Positions 36,841 through 47,890 of a DNA stretch of 64,000 bases are shown piece by piece. Source of the DNA: Calliopsis andreniformis (Eukaryota; Arthropoda; Insecta; Hymenoptera; Andrenidae); the NCBI RefSeq assembly GCF_051401765.1, contig NC_135071.1, forward strand, positions 4,938,961-5,002,960, written 5' to 3'. The notes under the pieces were generated by a model that saw only the letters and a list, made by a program, of their open reading frames with translations, did not search any database and was not told the DNA's origin. The translations under genes were made by a program, and so were the position numbers. Position 1 is the stretch's first letter; each line of letters starts with the position of its first letter.

Positions 36841-37597
36841 TATATATCAGTGTCCTCGCCCTACGAGTGGTGAAGATGAATCAATTATACGTCAAATAAG
36901 CGATCTTACCAATCATAATAAATTTAAACACTAGCAACGACTGAGCCAGCATTTCAGAACTGTGTGTAATGGATGCACACATACATATTTCGTTCTGTAA
37001 CAATATAACTGATATACAGAACTACTCGAACTTCTTTAAAAACTTGCTTATTCTTAATTAAGCTATTGTGAACTATGATTTTAATGCAAAAGGGCTCGTC
37101 AAGTACATTTTAAGTTCAATTTTTCAATTTGTGTAAGACTCCTAAAGCAATACTTATCTCGTAAATTTTTTAAAGCGCACATTGTGTATGACTTCTAAAG
37201 CGATGCTTACGTGGTCAATTTTTTAGAACGCACATTGAACTAGTCACATGTGTTTTTGTTGGTCTCCAAGTCTGAAGAGGGTACATGGAGTACTAGTTGA
37301 TCCTAAATATTTAGCAATATGTAGTTATTTTTTATTTGTAGTTATTTATTATATTTATTTTTTATATTTATATTTAGCAGTATGTGTGGTGACATAGGGT
37401 AATTCTCTAGCCTGGATGTGTATGTAAGTGCCTTCAGGTTGGCGTGCGAGCGTTGCGCTATTTTGAGACTGCGATATGTAGAGGGACGCGCCAAGCGACA
37501 CTCTCTCTAAGATCGAGTGTGTCTAGCTCGAGCGGGGTTTTATATCTAGGTGATATGACGAAACGCGCATGCGTGCTAGTTACGAGTATATAAATCA
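36841..37597. other. centre of the giant inverted repeat, right part; no gene
   Basis: 37085-37160 matches 34900-34975 in inverted order (AATTGAAAAATTAAACTTAA-like), so traces of pairing extend into the centre. GTATATAAATCAAGG at about 37587 is TATA-like. No coding sequence was recognised. Confidence 0.45.
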
Positions 37598-38252
37598 AGG
37601 GGGCAGACTCCTTCGGGGCCTACTCTGAATCGATCAAAGCGCTGTTGCGAAGAAACGAGCATTAGTGAAAACATATAATTTATACATGAGACATTTGATA
37701 ATGTAGCATCTAGCGTTATCCTGTTGAATTACAAATGAGAAGTGCGAAGGTATAATTGCCAAATCGCATCGTAGGAAAGTTCTGTCACGCTGTTGCCACA
37801 TCAATTACAATTTTATGCATCAGTAAATCTCCACTGAATACGCCTTGAGCCGATATTTTGCTTCATACGGAATATAGAAAAGGACGGTGCGAGCGAGAAA
37901 GAAAGAGTATCACGAATGAAACAATACATATGTGCCCAAAATTATGAAAGTGGTCTAAGAAACAACATTTTCGTATGAGATTCACACAAAATTTCACATT
38001 TATAATAAATTTTCATTAATCAAGAATAATTACAATGTTACATAATAATCTCGACTCCATTTACTACTTTTTGGATCCGATCTGATCCAAATTTGAATAA
38101 TGCTTTTACTCATAATATACCATATGGCAGTAAATCACCTTCGAACTGACTAAAGTGGTGAATTGAGTTGAGTGGTCCAATTGTAATCTGTGAAAAGGTA
38201 TACGAAAATTAGAATTATTTAAAATAAAAATTGAAAACAAAAAAAATTAAAA

Positions 38253-38323
38253 GCTACCACGAAATTCGAACCCGGCACCTGCAAATTATGAGTGAATGTC
38301 TAATTCTCATTCAGCGAAGGTAC
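38253..38323 (-). repeat. tRNA-Met-like sequence (SINE head or tRNA pseudogene)
   Basis: Read on the minus strand this 71-base stretch has tRNA layout: a box-A-like TCGCTGAATGAGAATTAGAC, an anticodon loop CTCATAA (CAT, Met) and a box B, GGGTTCGAATTTC, then T-rich sequence. Part of the acceptor stem still pairs (TACC with GGTA), but the anticodon and T stems are largely mismatched. It is therefore not a functional tRNA gene. A T/A-rich tail follows, as in tRNA-derived SINEs. Confidence 0.5.
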
Positions 38324-39358
38324 TTTCATGTAGAATTAGTGGATTAAACTACAATTTAGGAACAATTCCAGTTGTTCGTATATAGAAGATAATAACTATT
38401 AAAGGATAATGATTTGTAAACCACCTTTACTTGCTACATTTTCATCGATGCAAGGGTCACTCACACTGAACCTCTCGTACTGTTTGCAACGAGTGCAAGA
38501 CGTTGGGAGTATTCATTAGCAATGTTATTATTTATACATTTAGTGAACAATAAACAACATGTACCATAATATAATGAAAAAACATTATAAGGACATATGT
38601 TTTTCGTAAAATCACTCGTTTCAGGGCCCAATTTCGCACAAAATGTAGTCTAACTAGGAATGTTATTATTTGATTTATAACGTAAAAATTCAAAATTCTA
38701 GTTTAGCCGTATTTCGTGTTTTGGTTCATAGTATTTGCATACAAATTTACAAAACGATCGATCAGCATGTAGTCAGTGAAAACAACGACAATATACTATT
38801 TTTTAATATATTTTTTAAATAAATTGATATTTTTAAGAAGTATTTACATAGGTGGATTCTTCGTTCAAAAATACACAATCGCCCCATGTATATCATTTTG
38901 CTACACGCACTAATTTTGGAGATATTGAACGAAATATGTTTTCCACCCCCAACTTTGGGGGTGGTTTTCACACCCTTTAGATGAATTAGAAGCAATAAAA
39001 AAAATACGTGTCGAATATTTTCGACTATTCTACAATCCTACAAAGTTTCATCAAAATCGGAGACTTTCACTTCGCGATGTTCCCTTATTAGTAAGAATCA
39101 AAATCTCGGCTGGAGCTGGATTTGTTCGAGTTTTCCTGATGGGCAGAATTGTAATATGCATGTACATACATATATGTGATAACAGCGTGATCAAACTTTC
39201 AATACGTTTTAGCAACTAAGCCTTTCTTGCGTCTGATTCGTGTACTTGATGAATACGCCATTCAGCTGTCAAATTCTAGATTACATTTATCGACTGATCT
39301 GTATTTTCATCGATGCTGACGGTAATATGACCAAATTGGTTGAAATCATTGAGCTATA

Positions 39359-42300
39359 CAGGGTGTCCCAAACTAAGTGCGGGAGACGGAAATGGGAGAT
39401 TCCTGGGGTGATACTAAACAACATTTTCCTTTGCAAAAATATCCTCCGAAGCTTTGTTAACGAGTTATTAACGAAAAACCCCGACCAATCAGAGAGCGCG
39501 AATAGCGAACGCTCGGCCGACCAGCGACAGGGCACAAGCTACGCGGAGCGTCTGCTATTCACCGTGCTTGAGGCTTGTACAAGAGACTCATAATGTTTAC
39601 GTCAATGCTCAATTTCTTCTAAACTATTCGATGAAAAATTATGAAAAAAATTAGGACCGCGTTAACTATTGAGACATATATTATAGAATTTTTTCAGATT
39701 TTTAAATTAATTATCCAAGTTGTGAAAAATAAAAAACGAGAAGAAAGATTTTTAAAATGCCGATTTAGTAAAGTAATGCCATAGTAAAAAAATAAAAAGC
39801 AATGTTTTCGTAGTTCCTACGCATTGTACGTTATTTTACTGCGTATCAAAACATTGAAAACTGTACAATAATACTTGTTTCATAATGAATTAACGAAAAT
39901 TGGACGTATTAGTTGCTATAATCGGTAAAAAGTACGGAAACATTGATTTTTATTTTTTTAATTACGACGGACCAAAGCAAAAGATGTTTAAATGAATTGA
40001 GATGAATAATATGACTCTAGTAATACGAGTAATTACTATCGGTAAAACTCACCCATTCGGAGAAGAATTCACCTGCTGCCTGAACACTTGCTCCATTGGG
40101 TCACTGTGCCGATCCCGATCACTGAAGGATGATGCCCAGGTAGCGTTGATCGCAGGTACAACAGCACAAGAAGCCACTTTGCATTTACAACACTTCGCGG
40201 TCACTAACACTGATCACTTCACTAAATGAGCACTTGACCTTTTAATGACCGACAACCGATTACTTTGAAACGTTCTGCGGCATTAATTAAAAACAAGATG
40301 TTACACAGTTCAGCGGCGAAATTACGATCGATATTGACGATTTTTTCCGAAGTCTCTTTCCTCGTGCCCTCGCATCCCTTCAGCGCGACTTCTCGGGGTG
40401 TAGTTTCGTCGAAATACTCGAATTTGATTTGTTAGCTGACACCAACGAAGTTGAATCTTCCTCGGTTCCTTTTTTTTAGTGGAAGTGGTAGTCTCTCCTT
40501 CGAGTCGAAAAAGTCACAAGCAAATTCATGGGGAAAAGCAAAGGCATATCGGATTAGCGTAGGAGACCGTAACGAGTGTCTCGCAGATGTGGCCGTTTAT
40601 GATCGCAGGTATTGCCCTGCCTAGTTCGAAGGAGCCATCCGTACCCGAGACCGAAGGCCGCGAGGGTCGCGTCGCGCTTACCATGGAAGTCCTTTCGATG
40701 CATTCGGACGGATGAAATATGGAATTGCCCGTTGTTAAAAAGCGAGTTGGGGAAACTCTTTTGCCCTTAAACATTTGGTCAACGAATGTCTGGCAGAGAC
40801 TAATTCGTCGCTGCATCGGGGGTTAAATACATCAATTGTATTCGAATCCCTTTAACTATTTCGTTGTCTGTGTCTTGCGACTGAGCCTTGCTTTTTATCA
40901 CGCTGCACATATAGTGACCGTACATTTATTCTTATTGTTTGCCCTGTTATCTTTCAAAATATTTTTATGAAACAAAATCGAAAAAATAAACACATATTCG
41001 TTGAAATATTCCGAAGGAAAAAAAGTATTGCCATTGTATTGAATTTAATTTCCAAGTGGTTTATAAAGGAGGTCCTGATTTTACATGTACTTAAATGTAT
41101 TTACGTGCATGTAAAAGATCCGTCAAATCTTTAATACATGGGTTAGCCTCCCCTATAGATCGAAAAGGTTTACAAAAATTGGGGAAGAGAGAAACAAACA
41201 TCGGATGATCACTGTGTGTGTGTGCCGTAATAAAATGCATGCCGGTCGCAGGACTCTGATATTGAAGTAACTAAAGAATGAGAATACAATTGCCGTATTT
41301 TCTCCTCATCGACGAGTTTGTCTGTCTATGCGAGACATCCGTTGACCAAATGTTTAACGTTCAGAAGCTCTCCGCAACTGACGTTTCAACAACGGGCAAT
41401 TCCATATTTCATTCGTCCGAATGCATCGAAAGGACTTCCATGGCTCTTGCGAACTTGCAGGACAATACCTGTGATCATAAACGGCCACATCTACGAGACA
41501 CTCGTTACGGCCTTCGCTTTTCCCCATGAATTTGCTTACGACTTTTTCGACCCGAAGAAGAGACTACCACTTCCACTAAAAAAAGTAACCGAGGAAGATC
41601 CAACCTCGTTGGTATCAACTAACAAATCAAATTCGAGTATTTCGACGAAGCTACACCCCGAGAAGTCGTGCTGGAGGGATGCGAGGGCACGAGGAAAGAG
41701 ACTTCGGAAAAAATCGCCAGTATCGATCGTAATTTCGCCGTTGAAGTGTGTAACATCTTGTTTTTATTTTCGGAATGCCGCAGAACGTTTCAAAATAGTC
41801 GATAGTCGGTCATTAAGAGGTCAAGTGCTCGTTTAGTGAAGTGATCAGTGTTAGTGACCGCGTAGTGTTGTAAATGCAAGGTGTCTTCTTGTGGTCTTGG
41901 ATACCTGCGATCAGCACTACCTGGGCATCATCCCAAAATGATCGGGATCGGCACAACGACCCAATGGAGCAAGTGTACAGGCAGCAGGTGAATTCTTCTC
42001 CGAATGGGTGAGTTTTACCGATAGTAATTACTCGTATTACTAGAGTCATATTATTCATCTCAATTCATTTTAAACATCTTTTGCTTTGGTCCGTCGTAAT
42101 TAAAAAAATAAAAATCAATGTTTCCGTACTTTTTACCGACTATAGCAACTAATATGTCCAATTTTCGTTCATTCATTATGAAATAAGTATTATTGTACAG
42201 TTTTCAATGTTTTGATACACAGTAAAATAACATACAATCCGTAAACGTACAAAATATTTGTCACGATAGCTAACATTGTCTTTTTTTTCTACAACTTGGC

Positions 42301-42656
42301 TAATAGTTTAAAAATCTGAAAAAATTCCACAATATATATCGTGATAGTTAGCGTGTCCCTAATTTTTTTCATAATTTTTCATCCAGTACTTTAGAAGAAA
42401 TTTGGCAATAACGTGTAAAGGTCTTGAGTTTCTTGTACAAGCCTCGAGCACGGTGAGTAGCAGACGCTCCGCGTAGCTTGTGACCTGTCGCTGGTCGGCC
42501 GAGTGCTCGCTATTCGTGCTCTCTGTTTGGTCGGGGTTTTTCGTTAATAACTTGTTAACAAAGCTTCGGAGGACATTTTTGCAAAGGAAAATGTTGTTTA
42601 GAATGACCTCAGGAATCTCGCATTTCCGGCTCCCGCACTTAGTTTGGGACACCCTG
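39359..42656. mobile_element. foldback element, CAGGGTGTCCCAAACTAAGTGC family, copy 2
   Basis: 3.3 kb with arms 39359 to about 40840 and about 41280-42656, each about 1.4 kb, in inverted order. Tips begin CAGGGTGTCCCAAACTAAGT; TA flanks at 39357-39358 and 42657-42658. Both arms carry the internal module also present in copy 1 (2931-3660): at 40035-40790 inverted and at 41330-42050 direct. The frames at 40526-40816 (-) and 41318-41836 (+) fall in these modules but differ in frame and residues, so no protein seems conserved. It sits in the right arm of the giant inverted repeat. Confidence 0.85.
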
Positions 42657-42660
42657 TATA

Positions 42661-42908
42661 CCTAACTGGAGTGCTGATCCTGTAAGAAAAAGGAGGGAGG
42701 GAGGTCAAAGTGAGAGATCCGAACTGGGGTGAATCTGTCCTTGTTCTTCCTATTATCCCTCTCTTACCAATTGTTGTACTGTAGAGGGGGTACTGAACGA
42801 CGACACATACGTGCCTGCATGGTTAGACTGCGATAGCATCACCTGGCATCACCCGAGTTCTTGCCTCTTCTGGACGGTCGTCCCTCCGCAGTACGCACTC
42901 CAGTTAGG
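42661..42908. mobile_element. MITE with CCTAACTGGAGTGC ends
   Basis: 248 bases with perfect 14-base inverted ends (42661-42674 and 42895-42908) and TA/TATA on each side. It inserted next to the end of the preceding foldback element. No coding capacity. Confidence 0.75.
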
Positions 42909-43340
42909 TATACAGCTCAATGGTTGAGCGGTTGAGTTATACCATCACGCTTCTAACGGCAAGTTGTTGAACTATTTTTCTGTCAAAACGGGTGCACAAC
43001 GAATATTACGCTTTACGTCTTCAAGAAGTGTTAAATTCAGGAAAATCGTATTTCTATGTTACTGTGCTAATCCAAGAAAGGGTGGTCTGGTGTGAGATAT
43101 TTGCAAAAATGTCACTTCGGCAACCATCTTGCTAGTTTATAACAGCGTCTGTTTCATGCTTACAGTTTGTAATTTTACAGTTTTCTCAACGTATAGTGCT
43201 TAGTGGAGTTTAAACGGACCAGAGCACCCTGTAGTGAAGTATACTCGTAGGTTCTGTACCCGCGAAAAATTCATTTATGCAAGTGTCGAGACGTAAAGCA
43301 TAATTTGCGAAACTCAAACACAAGAGTCTGCATCCTTAAA

Positions 43341-44257
43341 TTTAAAGCAATATGAAAATCTAAGAAAGAAACATTAATGTTTATCATTAGTTTGTAAACA
43401 AACATATCTAATAAACCAGCGACAGAATACATAATAATCTGTAGTTAATTTGTCATATTTATTCCTATTTATTTATTGTCACATTTGTCATATTTTCTGA
43501 TATTAAGAGCAACATTTTTATTGATTTTATATTTTACTATATTTGTAAATAATTACAATAAATCATTAAAAATATTTAATAGTCAATAAGTCAACAAGTT
43601 TTGTATAAATATTATTATTAAAATTCTTCTTACCTTCTTCCTTTTATTAACTTATTGCCTGTTATTTAATTTAATTACAAATCTTGAAAAAATTCACCAG
43701 TTTTAGGATATTCTATATAATGTGGTATGTCATTTGTTTAACAATCATAAACAGTGTCTTCAGTTGATCAATATTTAAATAAACACTATTACACGAAATA
43801 ATATTTTGATTAATAAATTTAATAAACACATAGATTACAAATAATTCAGTACAGAAAATGATAAAATTTAGTTATAACAGAATGTAACAATATTACAATA
43901 TTACTTTGGAATATTACACTTGGAATAACTGATTTTAGAAATATGCAATTTAATAGATAACATAAGTATATTAACTATATATAATAGTAATATATTCTTG
44001 TATAGTTATTTTTATACTTTTAGGAATATATAAAAAATAAATTTTTTTATGTAACCGCATTTTATGTATATAAGATTCATACTATCCATAAAAATTAAAT
44101 ATTTAAGTACACTTCTCTTCTTTTCTTGAAGATTGTTACTCATAATATATAATTTGGAAATACTGAATACATTGAGTAATTTATATGCATTATAATTATT
44201 AGTTAACAACTTTCAACCTTTACTATAAGAATTATAATAATAAATGTAAAATTTGTA
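43341..44257. other. intergenic AT-rich stretch, nothing recognised
   Basis: Very AT-rich sequence between the giant inverted repeat and the next MITE. No open frame of note and no repeat ends. Confidence 0.6.
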
Positions 44258-44471
44258 CAGGGTATTAAAAATTATTTTTCAAGAGAACGCCTGAGTTATG
44301 ATCTATGGTATTATGCTCGTAACGAGTAGAATACAATGCAATCAAAAAAACTGACCTTGAATTTCAAGAATAAAAATAATTTTGCTCGACGCTATTTTAA
44401 CAGATCTTCACTTATTCAAAAGTATAGAATACCGTTGTGGTGGTCGTGATACATAATTTTTATATACTCTG
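44258..44471. mobile_element. MITE, CAGGGTAT ends, 214 bases
   Basis: CAGGGTATTAAAAATTATTT at the left; the right end reads, inverted, CAGAGTATATAAAAATTATG. TA dinucleotides flank it at 44256-44257 and 44472-44473. It lies just past the 3' end of the minus-strand gene. Confidence 0.6.
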
Positions 44472-44631
44472 TACATTGTTAACATTAAATTTGTACAACA
44501 TTCTTTAGTATTCAGTATTTCGACAAAAAGTACTTATATAAAAGTCATCAAATTCCTTATTCTCATTAACTAAAATATATAATTGATTCTATTTAAAAAT
44601 AATGACCAAAACTAAAAGGAATTATAATTTT

Positions 44632-46794
44632 TTATTTATTTGAATCGGTCATTCCTTTTTCATTATATTTTTTTTTCACAAAATCAAAACCAGAGACATC
44701 CATTTGAACATAAAACTGTCGTGGTGTGACTATCCTCTTTTTTCCTATATGTGGTACAGAAAAATCAATATCTTTATATTTACTTTCATCTATTCTCCCA
44801 TTTGCTTGTAAAGGTCGAATAAAAACATCTGGATCTTCAGGACATTGAACTAGTTTTATATTATAGTTTTCTTCAGTTAAATTAGTTGGTGGAGGAATAT
44901 TTTCATTCTATTATATGTAATAGAAATGATATTGTAACTTTATCAATGAAATTTATATCTATGATATAATTTAAAAATAATTTAATTTAAAATAATTGTT
45001 ATACACACCTGTATATTAGTGTTATTTCCATATCCCACATTTATAACATTATCTGGAATTTGTAAATCATTTAATGATATTTTCTGATTTTTTAAAAGGC
45101 CTCTAATTGCTGCATTCTTATCTAATTTACATTGCTTTAAAACATACTCTTCATCCACTATATTTTTCTTATCATCAATCTGAGTCTTCGATGTTGATGG
45201 TTTATCAATAACTTTGGCAGGTGATTTTCTATAATTATCATAATAGATTTAGTTAAGAATAGCAAATGATTGTTGAATTTAATGTTACTAAATTTAAAAC
45301 TGAAGTTAGTACTTGAACATTAAAGTATCATCAGAACTTGTACTAGATCTTCTTGAAGTTTCTTGTCTTCTCCGCCAATGTTCTTCAAGACTTTCATTTG
45401 AATAATCAATGCCGCAACTAACCTGTGAATTAAAATTATTCTTTGGAAATAATGTTAACTTTTCAATTTATATATTATTTTCAACATGGACATCATTTCT
45501 ATGAATAACAATGGATTTTGTGATGTTATGTTCATATTCTATAAATAACATTAACACACTGAAGTTGGGAAATGAGATACATATCTCCTTTTGCATTAAA
45601 ATTGCCTTGTTGACAGTGAAGGAGATATCCCATTTAGTACTTTCTCTAATATTTAGCACTACTGGAGATATATACAATACATAAACACTAAGTGCATTGT
45701 TCTTATATGAATCTTACAAAGCTTTTATCCTTATACATACATTATAATATATTTGATGTCATTTTAATCGGTAAAATGATTAGAGAAAACCTGCTACAGT
45801 TGTACACTACGTAAAATAGCAGTATACATTGGTGTATATTTTTCCCAATATCATGCATTAAAAAAGTCCTAATTCATGTAGCATTGCTTTATTTACAATA
45901 TCAATAAAAAAATATATACGTTCATAAAATATAATTAACTGTTTTATAGTTTTTTTTTGTAATGTATATTTCTTTAACTAACTATTAAAATGGTTCAATG
46001 GTGAGTATGTTTTAATTGAAAAAATCCTCAACATCAATGTGTCAAATACATAAATATTAGATTTATATTAAAATTCCTTAAATTATTTAAATAACAATTT
46101 AATATAGCATAATGTAATAAATATATATCATGTTTTCTCTCATTGTTGTTTACCTGAGACTTTTACGCAACCCAAAGATATATGTTAATACACAAATTAA
46201 ATTAAAACTATAATGAACTGACCACATTTAAAACAAGATAAACTTTTTGCACAAAGTCATATTACACTTACTTCTTTGATGGAAGATGCAATCTCGTGTT
46301 CATTTACTTTCATAGTTACATTATATTTTGTTTCATTGTCGTCATTATCACAGTCATATAACTATAAAATATAATGTTTAAAATATTCATCAAATTAATT
46401 GTTGTAAACATTATATTGAATATAACAAATAAACATTATGAAATAAATATTATGAATAAATATGTAAAATATATTTAATGTTCTATCCTCATTGAATTTC
46501 ATAATAGAATAAAATATTACATTAGTATATTTATTAAAATTCTATTATAATAACTGATGTAATTACACTACTTTCTTAACTAGTTTGAATTTCAATTAAA
46601 ACATATAATGAGCAAACCTAACTAACATTTGCATTTCTTGGAGGTCTAGGCACATGCATCCTTTGATTTCGTCTAGATGGTCTAGGATCTCTTTGACGTA
46701 TAAACAATGCATTTTCTTCAGTATAAGGTATTTGTGTAACTTTCTGAATATCCTTATATATATTCATTATAAAGTTTATAGCAAAATTATCTAG
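44632..46794 (-). CDS. unrecognised multi-exon gene, 3' part, five exons found
   Basis: Five exons with GT-AG borders and matching phases: 46627-46794, 46272-46361, 45313-45422, 45009-45228 and 44632-44907 (transcript order), together 287 residues plus TAA. The N-terminal part has YTEENALFIRQRDPRPSRRN and ends in an Arg/Pro-rich run. The middle is acidic then Ser/Arg-rich (EEHWRRRQETSRRSSTSSDD). Later segments are EEYVLKQCKLDKNAAIRGL and, near the end, GKKRIVTPRQFYVQMDVSGF. No known domain, signal peptide or membrane helix was recognised; it looks largely disordered, nuclear or cytoplasmic. The first exon is uncertain: an ATG exon at about 47715-47785 with a donor is possible but its phase does not fit directly. 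The next gene, SNRPD1, is on the opposite strand. Confidence 0.7.
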
Positions 46795-47383
46795 CTACAA
46801 AGAATAACTTATTTAATATTTCATTAAAAATAAAAAAGATTTAATAAATACTGATACATAATTAATATATTATTGATAAGTTTTCATATTTTAAAATTAT
46901 ATTAACAGTAGAGCCTCAATTAACCAGTTTTTAATTATTCTTATAATCAATCTCTTTTATGAAGATTTATTATCATTCAATATAATACAAATACAAATAC
47001 AGCAGAATATTTTTTGAAACTTAATCATGATTTAATATTCTAATTCTACAGTAATCTGCTGTAAATAATAGAAATATTAGGAGTGCGTTAACTGAAAAGG
47101 TAAAGAATAAATATATTTCTTTTTGATGGAGTTATATATATTCAACATTTGTCTTTAAATAATACTGAATAGAATGACTTAAAATTTACATAAAGCTTAT
47201 TTAGGCTTCTATTATTAATAACTGTTAAACAGAAAATTTCTTGCATAGTCTAAAAGAATTCAGTTTGGAAAAGGTTAACTGAGATCCTACTACATTGTAT
47301 TTAATATAGCAAAATATCAAACATTCAGAACAAGTATTTTGAAATCAAAAACGTTCTGGTCTAGAATTCATTGCAATCCGAAT
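46795..47383. other. possible 5' region or intron of the unrecognised gene
   Basis: AT-rich; no exon could be confidently placed. CAGTAGAGCCTCAATTAACC at about 46908 and GTTAACTGAAAAGG at about 47087 look like degraded transposon ends. Confidence 0.4.
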
Positions 47384-47495
47384 ATTTTAAAAACAAAAAA
47401 TAACGATTATGGAACTCATTTACAAAAGAAATATGACTGATTTCTATTTTTACAAGATTATGTGTTCCATAATCGTTATTTTTTGTTTTTAAAAT
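47384..47495. repeat. perfect 32-base hairpin repeat
   Basis: 47384-47415 and 47464-47495 are perfect inverted copies (core TAACGATTATGGAAC / GTTCCATAATCGTTA) around a 48-base spacer. Probably a very small foldback MITE. Confidence 0.7.
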
Positions 47496-47890
47496 AATCT
47501 AAAGATAGAGTTTCAAAGTGTAACTAATTATGTAAAAACTATACAAAATATTCTACATAAAAATGTATGTGATGTACATGCACATGTACTTCATTACACA
47601 AACGTTACAAAATATACGTTATAAAACTTAATTATATAAAAATGAATTATAAGGTATATTTTGTTCTTCATTTGAATGTTTATTTGAATTATATGTGATT
47701 TATACAATTCTTACAGATAAAAATTGGCTCAGAGTTGTCTTTCCAAAATATAAACATTAATCTTCTAATAACTTCTTTCTTTATCATTTGTTTTGTGCCA
47801 CTATGTGCATGCGTCTTGATCAGGCTTTGATCAGGGGCTGGCCACTAGACATTACAAGTAATCCCGTGGTTCAAAAGTGAACCCGTCACC

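Larger units (their letters stand above)
29533..43340. repeat. giant inverted repeat, about 13.8 kb, with nested insertions
   Basis: The left arm (29533-33540) reappears inverted on the right (37598-43340). Matching blocks: 29620-30010 with 42940-43310; 30010-30140 with 39232-39350; 31826-32640 with 38350-39165; 32950-33540 with 37598-38060. The third block is almost identical (the 234-base frame at 31990-32223 equals 38762-38995 without a change), while the outer and inner blocks differ at roughly one base in ten by eye. The left arm is interrupted by 30157-31817 and 32680-32904, the right by 39359-42656, 42661-42908 and about 38060-38345. The 4 kb centre holds two smaller foldback elements. 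Either a very large foldback transposon or an inverted genomic duplication. Confidence 0.8.

Noticed and set aside
38253..38323. Functional tRNA-Met gene
   Set aside because: The anticodon and T stems have several mismatches; only a degenerate tRNA-like sequence remains.
47715..47785. ATG exon (MIKKEVIRRLMFIFWKDN...) as first exon of the 44632-46794 gene
   Set aside because: It has a donor site, but it ends in phase 1 while the next known exon needs phase 0, so a direct join is not possible; kept only as a remark.
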